Source of the DNA: Asterella californica | Lineage: Eukaryota; Streptophyta; Marchantiopsida; Marchantiales; Aytoniaceae | Direction of reading: 5' to 3' | DNA: 64,000 bases | NCBI GenBank assembly: GCA_036924285.1 | Contig: JAYKYS010000018.1 | Location: forward strand, 4,588,001 to 4,652,000 | Part shown: positions 36,491-48,572 of the stretch, piece by piece | Layout: every line of letters starts with the position of its first letter | Numbering within the stretch: the first letter of the stretch is position 1 | Translations under genes and position numbers: made by a program | The notes under the pieces: generated by a model | Seen by the model: only the letters and a program-made list of their open reading frames with translations | Database searches by the model: none | Told to the model about the DNA's origin: nothing

Positions 36491-37500
36491 ACCAAAAACT
36501 ATGCGGGAGTCCGCACAATTTTGGACCTCTAGGCTCCAACGTTACTCGAAAAGTACAAGAACTGCACAAGTGCTCCCGCAGTTTTGCAGAGAACCCAAAA
36601 AGTTATCAAAAACTTCAATTTGGTGTAAAATCCTCCATTTTCTTCCAAATATGATGTTCTTGGTGTCACCTAAAAGCTCTTGAAAAGACCTTTCTAGTGA
36701 TACCTAGCATGCAAAGATCTAAACATTGTACAAATAGTTATGTCTCTCAGAATGGTTCTAATCATCTTCGAGATAAAAATTGTGTGAAAGCTCGCACAGT
36801 TTTGATGCTCTAGTCTCTTCAACACCTCCTAGAGTTGAAACTGTGCGAGTGCTTGCATAGTTTTGAAGAAAAACTTAGAAAAACAACCGAAAAGTTTGAA
36901 CAATTGTAACTTTCTCTCCTTAAGGTCAAACTTTATGTTTTTGGTATCAGTAGAACATGCTCAAAAAATTCTATCCAACCATACCAAAAGTTCTCGATTC
37001 TAACTTCTGTAACAACTTCTGTGGTTCATTTAAGTTTTTTGTGATCTCCTAAGACGACGTCAGATTTTGGTGCCAAGTCTCATTTGGATCATAAAATGAT
37101 CCAAATGTTTCCAACCCAACCCCTTAAGTCCTTAAAATCTAGCTCAAAATTCTAGACAGCCTCTCGATTCCTAAACAAAATTCCCTAGATTGAAACATAA
37201 AAACCCCCAACTTTTATACTATTACGAAGAAGGAGGATAAAATCTAAGTGTTGTCTGTGATAGCAACATATGTCACGCCTGCAAGCTTGATAAGTGTCAC
37301 TTGTTCTAGACTGTCAAGTGACGCACATGCACAATGATATGTCATCTCTAACTGCCTCCTCAATCCTAACGTCCAGTCATCGTCTTTGTCCAATCAGCAC
37401 TTGTGATGTCAACATCTTACCTTGTCAGTGCTCTCTCTCATCAGCATCTCGGCTGCCACATCAACATGTCGGACGTCTCATCAGCGTTTTGACGCATTAA
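36491..37500. mobile_element. Probable Ty3/gypsy remnant (non-coding spacer type)
   Basis: Four related phrases ending CRCARTTTTG occur near 36508, 36568, 36789 and 36847 (for example GCTCGCACAGTTTTG). Near 37300-37490 there are repeated TCATCAGC-like words. There is no intact coding frame. Proximity to LTR-like DNA at 37512 suggests the decayed 3' part of an LTR element, but no protein domain proves it. Confidence 0.35.
37081..37107. repeat. Perfect 11-bp-arm hairpin
   Basis: CATTTGGATCA and TGATCCAAATG are exact reverse complements around TAAAA. Confidence 0.7.
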
Positions 37501-37511
37501 AAATTAAAAGT

Positions 37512-37685
37512 CGTAATTGCTCATAACTCCGTCGTCTTAGCTCCGTTCCCAACGATCAAAAGATCAGTTTCGATCTCCTTGACAAGGTTTATCCAATGGT
37601 GCTGTGAGGAACATGTTTGTAACAGTTAGAGAAAATTCCATCCTAGAGCCTTAAATTTACACTATAGTCAATCCATGACATGACA
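37512..37685 (-). mobile_element. LTR fragment related to the 39-43 kb gypsy LTRs
   Basis: This stretch follows the same course as the right-hand ends of the two LTRs (about 39830-39987 and 43090-43245): AATTKCTC, a GATCTMYCCA block, RTTTGT, a GAAAAW block and the terminal CCATGACRTGACA. It ends at the same CA terminus. It is therefore a third, more diverged copy of the LTR end. Confidence 0.55.
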
Positions 37686-38444
37686 CCGGATCTCGAAAAC
37701 TCCTAGAAGGAGGACCGGAGTTGAACTATGATCAAAAGGGTTAATTTGTCTCGTTGCTTTCATTATAGAAGATAATATGTCCAATAAATGATGTTCGTGT
37801 TAACTAACAACATGGCAGACCTTGTTGACCAATTGGTCACCTTCAGAGTTCTTATCGGACAGATAAGCTTTTTAGTTCTACCTTCTATTATATGTGTGTT
37901 CCACTTTTGCTTCTCTTTGTATGTTATTCATTTTGAAGTTTCCCGTAGATCCTTAGACTCAATGACGAGCAGACATATTTCGCATCTCAAATATCATCTC
38001 CTGAAGTCATATACATAAGCATTGGCAACATGTCTCCAACCTCGCACTCTAGTCCTAAATCATCCTTCATTGGTCTCCACCACAATCTCTTGCTCCCCAC
38101 CTTAGTCGTCAGTCGTGATCGAAGTAGACGACGCGTTGTGTTCGTGTTCTGCATTACCTCTAACTAACATCTCTTTTCCTTATAGAGAGAATTTCATTTC
38201 ATCTCCAATGACATTTCTCCTCCTTCTCATCACTCAATGAGCTTTGTGACGCTAGTCTCATATGCTCAACTTTAACGACAAGAAAACTGAATTATAACTA
38301 CAACAAAGTTTATAGTTACATTGATTTGAACTATCGTATGTAATATATATCTCAAATCCCTAGTCCAGTCTCTGAACCCAATATTCTGAATACCTTATGT
38401 ATTCACAACAACCACAATACCACTACTGTATTGACGTCGTCGCT
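37686..38444. other. Spacer between LTR fragment and repeats
   Basis: No gene or defined repeat. The 76-codon frame at 37788-38018 has no recognisable features. Confidence 0.35.
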
Positions 38445-38650
38445 CAGTACATCACTAGTCCAAATGATCCCTAACCCCAAATGAGGGTCGTGAGTGTAGT
38501 CCATGTAGCTAACGATATAGAAGACGTAACTCAATATCAACACCAAAATTGCACCACCATCACTACTCAATATACAACTAGTCCAATGTTTAGAGCATCA
38601 TAACCCAAACATGGGTCGTGAGTGCAGCCCATGTAGCTAGCGGTATAGAG
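38445..38650. repeat. Tandem duplication, about 129-bp spacing
   Basis: GGGTCGTGAGTGYAGYCCATGTAGCTA occurs at 38484 and again at 38613. Both are followed by RCGRTATAGA and preceded by ACTAGTCCAA. Confidence 0.75.
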
Positions 38651-39170
38651 AGAACTATATCCAAAATCCAAGTATGCACCAACTCGTAGCGAAGCACTCA
38701 AAAAAGTCAATCTGAGAACTTCTTTTTTTCCCAAACGAACTTTAGATATGGACAGGGTCTACTCTCTCGAACTTAATGGTACCGAGAACCTCCAAATCTG
38801 ATCTCCAACGGTCGAGATAACTCCAACTTTTTGTCCTAGGTGACCAAACCTCCAAAACCTCCTCCTTGCGAGCTAAATCGCTCATACCGCACAAGCGGAT
38901 CATCTGATCTAAGATCGATCTCTTCTTATCGATCTCAAATCAGATGATATGACTATCCTAGATTCAACAAGACTCCAACAGACTTGGAGTTCTTTTCAAA
39001 AAACCACACAAGAAATTTGATCTCAAGAAGCAAAAATTGATGTAAATCGATCCCTTATGACTCGATCTCTCTTGCCACGTCAAACACAACAACCCAATAT
39101 ACGTGCGGTCTCCTCCTACTTATAAATGGAGACTCCCTGATTCCATAAGCACCAAGAACTAAGAGCTTGG

Positions 39171-39987
39171 TGCACCGATCACAAAGAACAGTCCAAACTC
39201 AAGCCGTAGGTAAAATAAAACTAATAAAAACCTTCTCCTTGTGTGTCAATCTCTCTCACGCTCCTTGTTTGCTTGATGAAATCTCCTGAAGAACTTGATG
39301 TTCTAATCCTAATAGATCCAAGGACAACAAGTTTAAAATTTCTGAACGGTCCAACTCTCCTTCGCAAGCAACTGAAAACTCCAATCCTTCTTTCTTGCCT
39401 CTCAATTTCTCTCAAAACACATAGCATGCTACACCTTTGCACAAACCATCTTATCCTCTGTGTAGCTCAAATAAATCTGAATCCAACGACAACTTACGCG
39501 GATGCATTGGATCTCCCAATCTCTCAGTATGTCCGTCGATAGATCGTAAGTACAAGCTGACCTCTAAAGCACCTCTCTTACGTCAACACATTCTGTGAAA
39601 AATCTAGAATCCTTCTTGAAACTTTTTGTCTTTTTTACATAAGACTTATTTTCATGAAATAACAACCTTTGTCATTTTGATCTTCTACCGGTGATCCATA
39701 TGCCGACGGTCCACTATAAATAACAACATGTCAATATTTTTCATTTTCACCAACGGATCGTTCACCGATTTGTCATTTTCGCTGACAGATCTTATAGACC
39801 AAAAAAATCTGTAAAATTAAAATTTGTCCTAATTTCTCCTTTACTCCACTTTTGACAATTTTAACATCAATTTTGTCTCCTCGACTGGATCTATCCAATG
39901 TTGTTGTCAAATTTGTGTTAATAGTAAGTTTGAGAAAATATTTCTTAGAACCTTCGTTTCATGGTGTAGTCGATCCATGACGTGACA
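39171..39987 (-). repeat. 3' LTR of the gypsy element
   Basis: Aligns along its length with 42380-43245: shared blocks include AAAACCTTCTCCTTG, CGGTCCAACTCTCCTTCG, TCTCAAAACACATAGCA and TTATTTTCATGAAATAACAA. Boundaries were set at TG/CA termini. Confidence 0.8.
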
Positions 39988-40175
39988 TTCATCTCCTCTA
40001 AATCGATGCATCATTAAGTATGCACCAGAGATACCAACTAAGGAGTGGACCGGCTCTTTATGCAACCTAATCTTCTCTTGTACCCTCGAGCTCAACATCA
40101 TCTTCTCATCCTCATACTCAAAACTCTATTGCAATGTCGCTTGTATCCAACCCTTCACCTCTTCGTTTGAAAAGC

Positions 40176-40379
40176 TTAATCCACTTGTCTTTCATGAGTA
40201 CTTTTAACTTTGCACCGTCTAACTCCCTTAATGCGTAATGTGGTATTATCGTGAACTTTCTCTACCACATACGGATCAAACCAACGCTTAGAAAACTTTC
40301 GAACCACATTGTGTTGATGGTCTAGACTATTATCGTAGATAATAACGCGATCTATTTCCTCGATTTCTCTCGGTTTCAA
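40176..40379 (-). pseudogene. Gypsy integrase C-terminal fragment
   Basis: A 67-codon frame with VVRKFSKRWFDPYVVEKV followed by TTLRIKGVR. This matches the W-x-G-P-Y-x-V / Y-x-L pattern after the integrase core in plant gypsy elements. The Asp-Asp-Glu core is absent. Confidence 0.65.
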
Positions 40380-40629
40380 TCGATGTCACTGATCGAATCA
40401 AGCTCTGTTCTTCAAATGTATCTCTCGTAGTCTCTCTAGTACAACTACGAGGATCACTCGAGTTGACAATCCTATATCGTCACTCGAGTTGTCCTCGTAG
40501 CTCTTCTCAAGACTCCATCAACTCTTTCACGAAATAACACTCCTTTCACCATTATGTAGGCTGATTCACCAAAGCCTTCTTCTCTCTGGTCAACATCCCA
40601 TCTAGATAGAGACCTAAGATAACAAAATC

Positions 40630-40845
40630 CTAAATTTCTTGATATTCTATTGGAAAAATAGAGGTGCTCATCAAGATCATCAAATCTTTGTCATGAAAGA
40701 TGTCATCCACTGACTCTTCTCCATTATCATCGTAGGCTCTATATAACAAATCTGCATTTGTGTGCTTCTTCTTTAGTCGATTGCAGATCTCATAGTTGTA
40801 CTTTGACAATAAAAGTTTCCACCTTGCTAATCGTCCTTCAACCAT
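40630..40845 (-). pseudogene. Gypsy RNase H end and connection fragment
   Basis: The phrase RLARWKLLLSKYNYEI, then KKKHTNADLLYR, corresponds to the end of the RNase H domain (usually G-x-x-H-x-N-ADALSR). Frame is open for 71 codons only. Confidence 0.75.
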
Positions 40846-41095
40846 AGGTTTATTGAAGATGTACTCAATATCTCATGATTGGTAACAATAGTGAACTTGT
40901 CTCTTATGAGATAATGTCAAAATTTTCTAGAGCATAGATCACTCCTAATCCTTCTCTCTTTGTCACAAATTAATTTCTCTCTGCTTTGATCATTTGTTGA
41001 CTGACATAAACAATAGGATGATCTTTATCTTCAATATCATAGTGAGTTAAAGTACATCCTACTATTATATTTGAAGCGTTCCTTTACATAATAAC

Positions 41096-41514
41096 TTATT
41101 TATTCCAATTGAGCTTAACCAAGATTGGAGCTAAAGTAGGAGCTTTCTTCAGTTCTTCAAATGCGGCTAGAGCTTCTTCATCTCCTAACATCAACACGTA
41201 ATCTACCCCCTTCTTCATATATACAGTCACATTTGCACCTTCTACAGATCTATTGCAATGCCATCTTGGATATGAAATGATCCAAGACTTACACTTCCTC
41301 ACACCAAAAAATACATCTTCTCTGGATTGAGAGATGCATTTGCTACATCTAAACATTCTACGTCCTTCACAAAGTGCGCCAAATGCTTCTCATTATTCTT
41401 GTAAACACAAAACTCATCTATAAAATCTCTCACAAACTTCTCTAAGAAAGGTTCAAACACTTTGTTCATAAACACTTGAAAAGTAGCATGAGCTCTACAT
41501 AGACCAAACGGCAT
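41096..41514 (-). pseudogene. Gypsy reverse transcriptase palm/thumb fragments, frameshifted
   Basis: 41299-41514 holds MPFGLCRAHATFQVFMNKVF and then FVRDFIDEFCVY. The catalytic aspartate pair of RT reads Asp-Glu here. 41096-41356 continues in another frame into the start of RNase H (FEELKKAPTLAPILV). The frame change and altered active site indicate a dead copy. Confidence 0.8.
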
Positions 41515-41644
41515 GACTCAAATGCATACGTACCCCACGGAGTAGTGAAAGTAGTTAGATATTGATGTCCTGATGCAATTTTGATCTGGTTATATCCGTT
41601 ATAACCATTTGCAAAGCTATACCATTCATTTCCAGCAACTTCTT

Positions 41645-42406
41645 CTAAAATCTAGTCGATGAAAAATAGAGGATAGTAATCTTTCTTGATGATAGCTTTT
41701 TGTAATCAACACACACTTTTAATTTGCCATTTTTCTTCTTTATGATCTCAATGGATGATATCGATTCAGAATTATGCATCTTGTAAATAAATCCAACAGT
41801 GTGTAGCTTCTCGTTCTCTTCTTTCACGAGATCAGCAATCGGATGACTCACTCTTTGTTACTTCTGTCGCACGGGTTTGACCTCCTTCTCCAACTCGATA
41901 CGGTGTTGTTCAAGTGTGACCTCTCTCATATCCTTATAACTAAATGTAAACACATGAATGTCTTTGCAGAAGATCTCTTCGAACCGACTCTTCTCCTCTT
42001 TAGTAACACTCGATCCATAGTGCAAGGTGATAATTCTTCTCTCTATCTCCTCAACGATTTTTTGTCCTGATCTCTTTGCACTTGCGAAGAAGGGAAAAGA
42101 TCCGCTACATTCACATCCATATTTTGTTCTTCTCTTTTTTCTTCTAACTCCCAAGAGTTTGATGTGGGTCGATCGATTTTGACGTCTCATCTTGATCTCC
42201 GAGCAATAAAACTTTGATCTGGTGGGGATTCGATCTAATGCGTAAATCATCTTTGTGTCAACTATCTGTTGCATGTATTGCTCAAAGTCAAGGTCTTCCG
42301 AGCAACATGTCATGACTTGACTCTTTTCAAGATTTGAAATGTCATATTTACTTGCACTCTCGTTAATGAAGGAAGAGATTGATCCATCGATCGCAAAGAA
42401 CAACAC
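41645..42406 (-). pseudogene. Gypsy pre-RT segment and RT N-terminus, frameshifted
   Basis: 41858-42406 (182 codons) ends with EQHRIELEKEVKPVRQK, the conserved entry to RT. 41645-41851 continues in another frame with FIYKMHNSESISSIEIIKKK and KLKVCVDYKKL, the first RT motifs. The upstream half of the long frame is not recognisable as protease or gag. Confidence 0.75.
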
Positions 42407-43245
42407 AACTTCAAGTCGTAAGTCAACAAAAATCGATGAAAACCTTCTCCTTGCAAGTCAATCTCCCTCACATCTCCCATTTCACTTGATGAAACTTCAT
42501 AATGCTTCAATCTCATGAAGGACTCAATGTTCTAATCCCGATGGATCCAAGGACAGCATGTTTGAACTTCCGGAACAACTCGAACGGTCCAACTCTCCTT
42601 CGTAAATAACTAAAAACTCTAATCTTCCCTCATTGCATCTCAAGTTTTCTCAAAACACATAGCACGATCCACCTCTGCAGGAACAATCTTATTCTCTGTG
42701 TAGCTCAGACAAATCCGAACCCAATGACACATTATGTGAATGCATAGATCTCTCAATCTTCCAATATGTCCATCGATAGGTCGTAAGTACAAGCTTACTC
42801 CTTAAACATCCCTCTTACATCAATACACAATCGGTGAGAAATCTAGAATCCTCCCTGAATTGTTTTCCTTTTGGACATAGAATTTATTTTCATGAAATAA
42901 CAACTTCTTGTTATTTTGACCCTCCGTCGGCATACAAGATGCACAATAACAACATATCACTGTTTTTTATTTTAGACAATAGACCGTTCGTAGGCTTGTC
43001 TTTTTGCCTTTCGGACCGTTCGCAGGCTTGTCTCGCCGATGGATCTCCATCCACCAAAAGAATCTATAAAAGTAAAAATCGTCGTAATTTCTCCGTTTTT
43101 ACTCCGTGTTTGATTATTTAAACATCAATTTTGATCTTCTCGAAGAGATCTATCCAGTGCTGCTATCAGATTTGTGTTAGCAGTAAGTTTGAAAAAATAT
43201 TTTTCTCCAGACCTTTATTTCATGGTATAGATCCACAACGCAACA
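42380..43245 (-). repeat. 5' LTR of the gypsy element
   Basis: Partner of 39171-39987. The inner edge falls about where the pre-RT frame begins, so the primer-binding site and gag region have been deleted or are unrecognisable. Confidence 0.75.
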
Positions 43246-43870
43246 CCATACATGTACTTAAAGTGCAGAATGATTGCTTTTGGCTCGTACTTTAATATAT
43301 CCAAGTCATGATTTTCTCCTATCTGAAATCTATATTCATATGATTCTCGACACATGAGGTCTATGATCCATTCTATCTATCACATTTGCTTCCTCCCATG
43401 TATATGCATAGTCTTGGATCCACCCAAACGACGATATCTCTACTCGTATTTTTCGGACCCAACTCGTCTTAATGCCTTTATGACAACAGACCCGAGTAAG
43501 AATTGAACCTCGTCTCCTAAACAAAAACATGAGTTTTTTTAACCGTTTGCAAGGAGATCTGGAGATATCTTAACTTTTCTTGCTTGATGTTTTCTAGTAG
43601 CATGAATGCACATGGGAGCAAACAAAACGGTGGAGCACCACAATACTATCACCGTAGATTGAATAGGCTTAGTGTTTAATGCACAGGACTGTATATATAT
43701 TTGTACTATCATAGTATGTGTGTCAAGTAAACAGTACTATAAATTTATTATGCAGATCACTGTGTACTGCGTGTGTGCAGTAAAGAATGATATTACGTTC
43801 TTGCGGTCCACCGTCTTATATCTTTGCCACTCATTCGTGGAGCAAGAAAATAAATTCTTTCAGTTTGGTA
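43246..43870. other. Spacer, no gene recognised
   Basis: AT-rich DNA with no supported coding or RNA feature. Confidence 0.35.
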
Positions 43871-43878
43871 TATGTTCG

Positions 43879-44182
43879 CAAATCAAATTGAGTTTTAGAG
43901 AAATCAATCCAGTTTGATCTACAATAACATTATTTGGTTCCAATTTGATTCCAATGGTTGAAAATGTTCTTAGTTAAGAGATTTAATTTCAGTTTGATTA
44001 TTATGTTAAAACCAAATCGAATCGAGTTAGAGAAACCACTCCAGTTTGATCTAAAATAAAATAATTTAGTTCCAATGGTTGAAAATGGTCTTAGTTGAGA
44101 GATTTAATTTCAGTTTGATTATTACGTTAAAACCAAATCGAATTGAGTGTTAGAGAAACCAATCCAATTTGATCTAATATTC
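43879..44182. repeat. Tandem repeat, about 121-133 bp unit, 2.4 copies
   Basis: AAATCRAATYGAGT followed by TAGAGAAAYCAMTCCARTTTGATCTA starts units near 43879, 44012 and 44133. Between them lie TTCCAATGGTTGAAAATG and TTTAATTTCAGTTTGATTAT in both full copies. Confidence 0.85.
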
Positions 44183-45630
44183 TTGAAGTGTTTAAGTTCG
44201 CATGAGAATTGATCATCACAGTTAGCTTGATTTGAAAGTGATCCGGTACTAATTGATTCGATTTCAGATATTATAATTCTCTTTCAGAAATCACAATAAT
44301 GTGGTTAAATTTCAGTTCGTTCTTATCTTGAATGGTCTTATCCAGTTTGGAACCGAGCTTACCAAACCAACTGTCACAAGCTAACCTTTGCATGCAACAG
44401 TTGAACCTGGACCTGAAATCCAGATCAAGAGTCAGATCGTCATACTATCGTCTTTCCTCTAACATAACACATATGTTTTAGCAAATAATAATATGCTAAT
44501 ATAAAGTATAATCAATATTAAATTTTTTAGAATATTAATTTGAAATATATAACGATACTATTCTATATAAATCTTATGTGAATTGACAAATAATATTTCA
44601 ACTTCGCTATAGTAGCATGCTGTCCAGAAAGTTCGTTGGTAGTATCCATCGCAAGGAAAAAGACGTAGTAATCTATGGGTACATGAAGTCCACTCAAACT
44701 CCACTGTATATTAAATAACCAGAAGGAGAACAAACAAAAATAACATAGAACCTCATAAAACCAATCGTGATAACATTAAGTTTACTTAACCACCTTGCTC
44801 TTTCATCTGTATTTCATATTCTAACTTGTTCTTTTTTCCTTTTTCTCCCCTTCAACATTGTATAGGAGCCACAATGAATCTTTATTGCGATTCATTTGCA
44901 TAGCTAACCATCGATTTTGTAAGAGTGCAAGAAAATAGAAATGTATTGTCGCTCTGGTTTGACTTTATATACATTTTTAATATTTACTCCCGTGCCATTC
45001 ATTTTCTCTACGGTACGAAATGCATAGCCTTCCTACTATTGAGCAGCACTTGTTGTTATGCATAGCTACTCGACTTTTGCTTGTACGTTAATTCTCATTG
45101 AACTCTTCTTGTTTCTTTTTAATTTTTTATTCTCCAGAATTGTAGCATCTGCTCCTACTTTCCTCTTTCATAAACATGTTACCATCAGTGGAGAAACTAT
45201 CAAATTAAGACTTATCACTTTCATCAACGATACTGAAAGTAGTAGTCCCATTTTTCCCATTTTAGGCAAAACAACGACAAGTTTAGTTCCGATCATTTAG
45301 AAATAACAGGATAATGTTTTTATCATAGAAGGTAGTAGTAATGTATTCATAGGTAAACGTAAAATATGAGAAAAAAATTGTTAGTTTGCATAAAGTCACG
45401 GGAAGAAAATATAAAATAACGGATAAAAGATAAAATTTTGTTCATGAGTGTTATGCTGCAAAAAGCTCTATCTCATTCATGTTCCTTACGACCATAATCC
45501 ACTCCCTCGGCAAGCAAGCTTACATGGCGCAAACCACCCTCATGTAGCAGGTCGAGCCTTCTACTATACACTAAAAATGCTAATAGTTTGTGTTCAGTAG
45601 TATTTTTTTGTGTAAGCATATGTAATCGAA
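44183..45630. other. AT-rich spacer
   Basis: No gene supported. The 80-codon frame at 45058-45300 has a hydrophobic stretch but no other support. Confidence 0.35.
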
Positions 45631-45750
45631 GATCGGTGTCTCAAGTGGTTTAACTTATAATCCTCTAAAAGAAAGATAATGAGTTAAATTTTTGCGGTTA
45701 CGATTGGAGATGCATGCACTGCAAACTGTTAAAAATATAAACGTGAGAAC
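45631..45750 (+). repeat. tRNA-derived SINE, copy 4 (highly diverged)
   Basis: GTCTCAAGTGGTTTAACTTA, then CCTCTAAAAGAAAGATAATG and AGTTAAATTTTTGC, follow the block order of the SINE copies at 3447, 23393 and 53570. The A and B boxes are eroded. Confidence 0.45.
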
Positions 45751-46621
45751 ACTTACGCTTGAGAAGTACAGAGGTTTTACACTGATATGATGAGAGACGG
45801 TTTCACTTCGCGACGAAGCTAAGCTACATAAGCATCCTTATGATCAACCGCCTTTGATGAACTTTTACTCTCTTATGTTATGGAAAACACATGTGAATGT
45901 ATGTATAAATTATATATTAAAACAATATAGAGAATTAAAATTCTGGCTAACTGTTAAATGTTAGATAGACTTGTGAGGAGATCCAGATATAATCCATAAA
46001 ATAATCGCACCCAAGTTTTGCAAACTATAAGCTAAGTGTGACACCATGGACATTAAGTTATTATAAACATTAATTTATATCTAAGAAGTAGTTAATAAAT
46101 TTAGCATAATGCACACTTCCATTTTTCAGAAGGAAGAGGTGACTAAATAAGTGAAATAAGAAAACTATAATGAAGTTACAATGTCACCAGTTGCAGAATC
46201 AGGCTTAATCTTTAAAACCAAAAAAAATTAGAATTGACCCTAATGGTACCATAAACGCTATTCACTCGAACGAATCCTTAGGGATAAATATTTTATGGAT
46301 TCCAATCTTACCAATAATGACGTGAGACAATTTTGTCAAACTTTTGTTGGTGTAAACTAAGGAAGAGGTAATCTTAACCACCAAGATGGACGTTTGACAA
46401 TCGGTCGATCAGTTTTGCTATCCATCTAACCGTGACTAGTGCTATAAAATTTTCAGATAAAAGTATGGTCATCTAAATATCAATGTCTTAAATCAGATAT
46501 TTAATAAGACTCTAGAGTTTGAACTAATCAAGAAACATTGGTTTATATACACCATAGGTATGATAAAAAATTATAATTATAGTGAGCAGTGGACATTCTT
46601 CGAAGTGTACATGAGTATACA

Positions 46622-46664
46622 TTAAATGTTCTAATCTTTTCGACGAGAAGAGTTAGAACATTAA
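46622..46664. repeat. Short palindrome, TAACYCTT family
   Basis: Arms ATTAAATGTTCTAATCTTTT and AGAAGAGTTAGAACATTAAT pair with one indel and a few mismatches around CGACG. Confidence 0.6.
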
Positions 46665-47443
46665 TTAATGTTCTCTGAAAATGACGCGGTTTGACAACTA
46701 GTGCTTTGGATTTATTCTCCCAGCAACGCATTAGCCCGGACTCCACATATGGATTATATCTTGATGAGTTGACTACTCCAAGAGTGGTTAACATATATTA
46801 TTTATGAATTAATTTAATTTTGTCTAATAACTTATTATAATATATTACTATAACATTTAGACATTTTCTGATGAAAGAAAACGAAATTCACTGTACAAGG
46901 CTGTGGGGAAGGATATTATGTAGTGGAGTCGGTTTTCAACAAAACCCCCTAGGTTGACACCCTCTAATGTTACAAGAGATCTATTAGTTCACATCAGGAC
47001 ATTTGCTATATATTTAGTTTAACAAGAGCTTTGTTGGTGGTGTTTTGTTCACTTCTTTGTCTATTTTCCGACTGAGAGTTATCATATTAACGAGTCTCAA
47101 AAAATTTGTTCCAAGTTCCACCTCATTGCTAGTGATACTTCGAGTTTCATCTATATTGTTCAACATATTGTTTATATCACTTGCTCTAACGACAAAATAT
47201 ATAGATAATATTTTTCCCCACGGCCTTGTACATTGAATTCTTTTTCTGTTATCGAAAAATATGTAAATATTATAAAGAATATTATAATAAGATTATGAAA
47301 AACAAAATTAATTAATAATTAATACATGTTAATCAGTCTCGGAATTTTCAACTTATCTAGATATAAACCATAAGTGAAGGCATGGCTGATGCGTTACTGG
47401 AGTCCGAGACAATGATCTTCAAAAGATGTAATTTTATGAGGAT

Positions 47444-47491
47444 ATTAATTTATTCTCTAACTCTTCCCAAAAGAGTTAGAGCATAAATTAA
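47444..47491. repeat. Short palindrome, TAACYCTT family
   Basis: 22-bp arms (ATTAATTTATTCTCTAACTC.. and ..GAGTTAGAGCATAAATTAAT) with one mismatch around CCCAA. The words ATGAGGAT lie 5' and 3' of it (near 47436 and 47502). Confidence 0.75.
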
Positions 47492-47915
47492 TTTACACCT
47501 GATGAGGATAATATCAACTTACTGTGGAATTGACTGAAGATACTCATTTTTCTGTTGTCTATTGACGAAGGGATGGAACGTCTGATAAGATCTAAAGTGT
47601 GTTTTCAAGTTCTTAATGAAAAAGTCAATAAGATCAAGCACTTTTACACCAGCTTCACCATTCTAGAGGTAAGACATGTACATGTGGGCGTTCAGATTTC
47701 ACAACATATCTATCTCACCTTAATATTTTTACTCCATATCAATCTCATAACAAGTGAAGAAAGAGTAGCTATTCTGGAAAGATTTGAATTTTTCTATCAC
47801 ATATTATACAAAATGTTAGGGACGTTTCTACCACCTTGATAAAACTTTGTGAACTCTTTCGACAATTGAATAAAGTCTTTGTGAAAATTCGTACTAATCC
47901 GGAAGGTGAATATTA

Positions 47916-47954
47916 ATTTAATTCAACCATTGATATTAACTGGTTGAATTAAAT
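47916..47954. repeat. Perfect 14-bp-arm palindrome
   Basis: ATTTAATTCAACCA and TGGTTGAATTAAAT are exact reverse complements around 11 bases. Confidence 0.75.
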
Positions 47955-48120
47955 AGCATTTAGGATACACAAAACGCAGGGACTGAGAAGAACACAGAAC
48001 CTAATGAACGCAGGCACTTACTTAAATGCATGGTTTATTTATTTACCTCTTGCAGCTGAAGATGGAAGAGGAAAGCAAGCTTAATTCAATAAATTATTCT
48101 CTTAGTCACAGTAACTTATA

Positions 48121-48300
48121 GACTTGGAAGCGCGTCGCCGTGCGCTGCACTTATAGTTTCTGTATGGACGATTCCGCTGTTCCCGGGATGCAAATATTTA
48201 ATAAAATATTAATATTCAGTTATTATTCAACAGTTATATCTCTTTTATAACATAAAAAGAGCACAAGTTCCCGAAGTTCGATCGAGAATAACCTTTTATG
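48121..48300 (+). repeat. AT-rich dispersed repeat, partial copy
   Basis: GGAAGCGCGT near 48128 and CATAAAAAGAGCACAAGTTC near 48250, then CCCGAAGTTCGATCGAGAAT, match the family near positions 113-152 and 2405-2595. It lies about 270 bp upstream of the E1-alpha coding start, so it may contribute to its promoter region. Confidence 0.45.
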
Positions 48301-48572
48301 GAGGATGCATGACATTACTGTACCATCAAGAATTGTACCTCTGCTTGTTTCCTTGCCTTCTTATCTGCTAGCGAAAGAGCAAGATATTCCCCCGACTGGA
48401 GCAATCGTATGTTTGCGAGGAAAAGCTGTCGAAGGATCAGAATGCGGAAGAACCCGCGCCTGCAGTTTCTAGGGTGAATGTGCACAGCTATGGATCAGTC
48501 AGTTGGGATTGCTCTACGCTGAATTCTCATTGTAAATCTCCGCAACTGCATCTGATCAATTTTGACTGAGCC

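Larger units (their letters stand above)
39171..43245 (-). mobile_element. Ty3/gypsy LTR retrotransposon, gag- and protease-less, decayed
   Basis: Two direct repeats of about 0.82 and 0.87 kb flank 2.4 kb of internal DNA. On the minus strand both start TGT and end CA. The internal part encodes, right to left, the segment just before reverse transcriptase, RT, RNase H and the C-terminal part of integrase, all broken by frameshifts and stops. There is no room for gag, protease or the integrase core, so large deletions have occurred. The LTRs differ at many positions, which implies an old insertion. No clear target-site duplication was found at the outer edges. Confidence 0.85.
45751..48120. other. 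AT-rich spacer with several palindromes
   Basis: No gene supported. Palindromes lie at 46622-46664, 47444-47491 and 47916-47954. Open frames at 46543-46794 (-) and 47555-47839 (+) are not recognisable. Confidence 0.45.
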
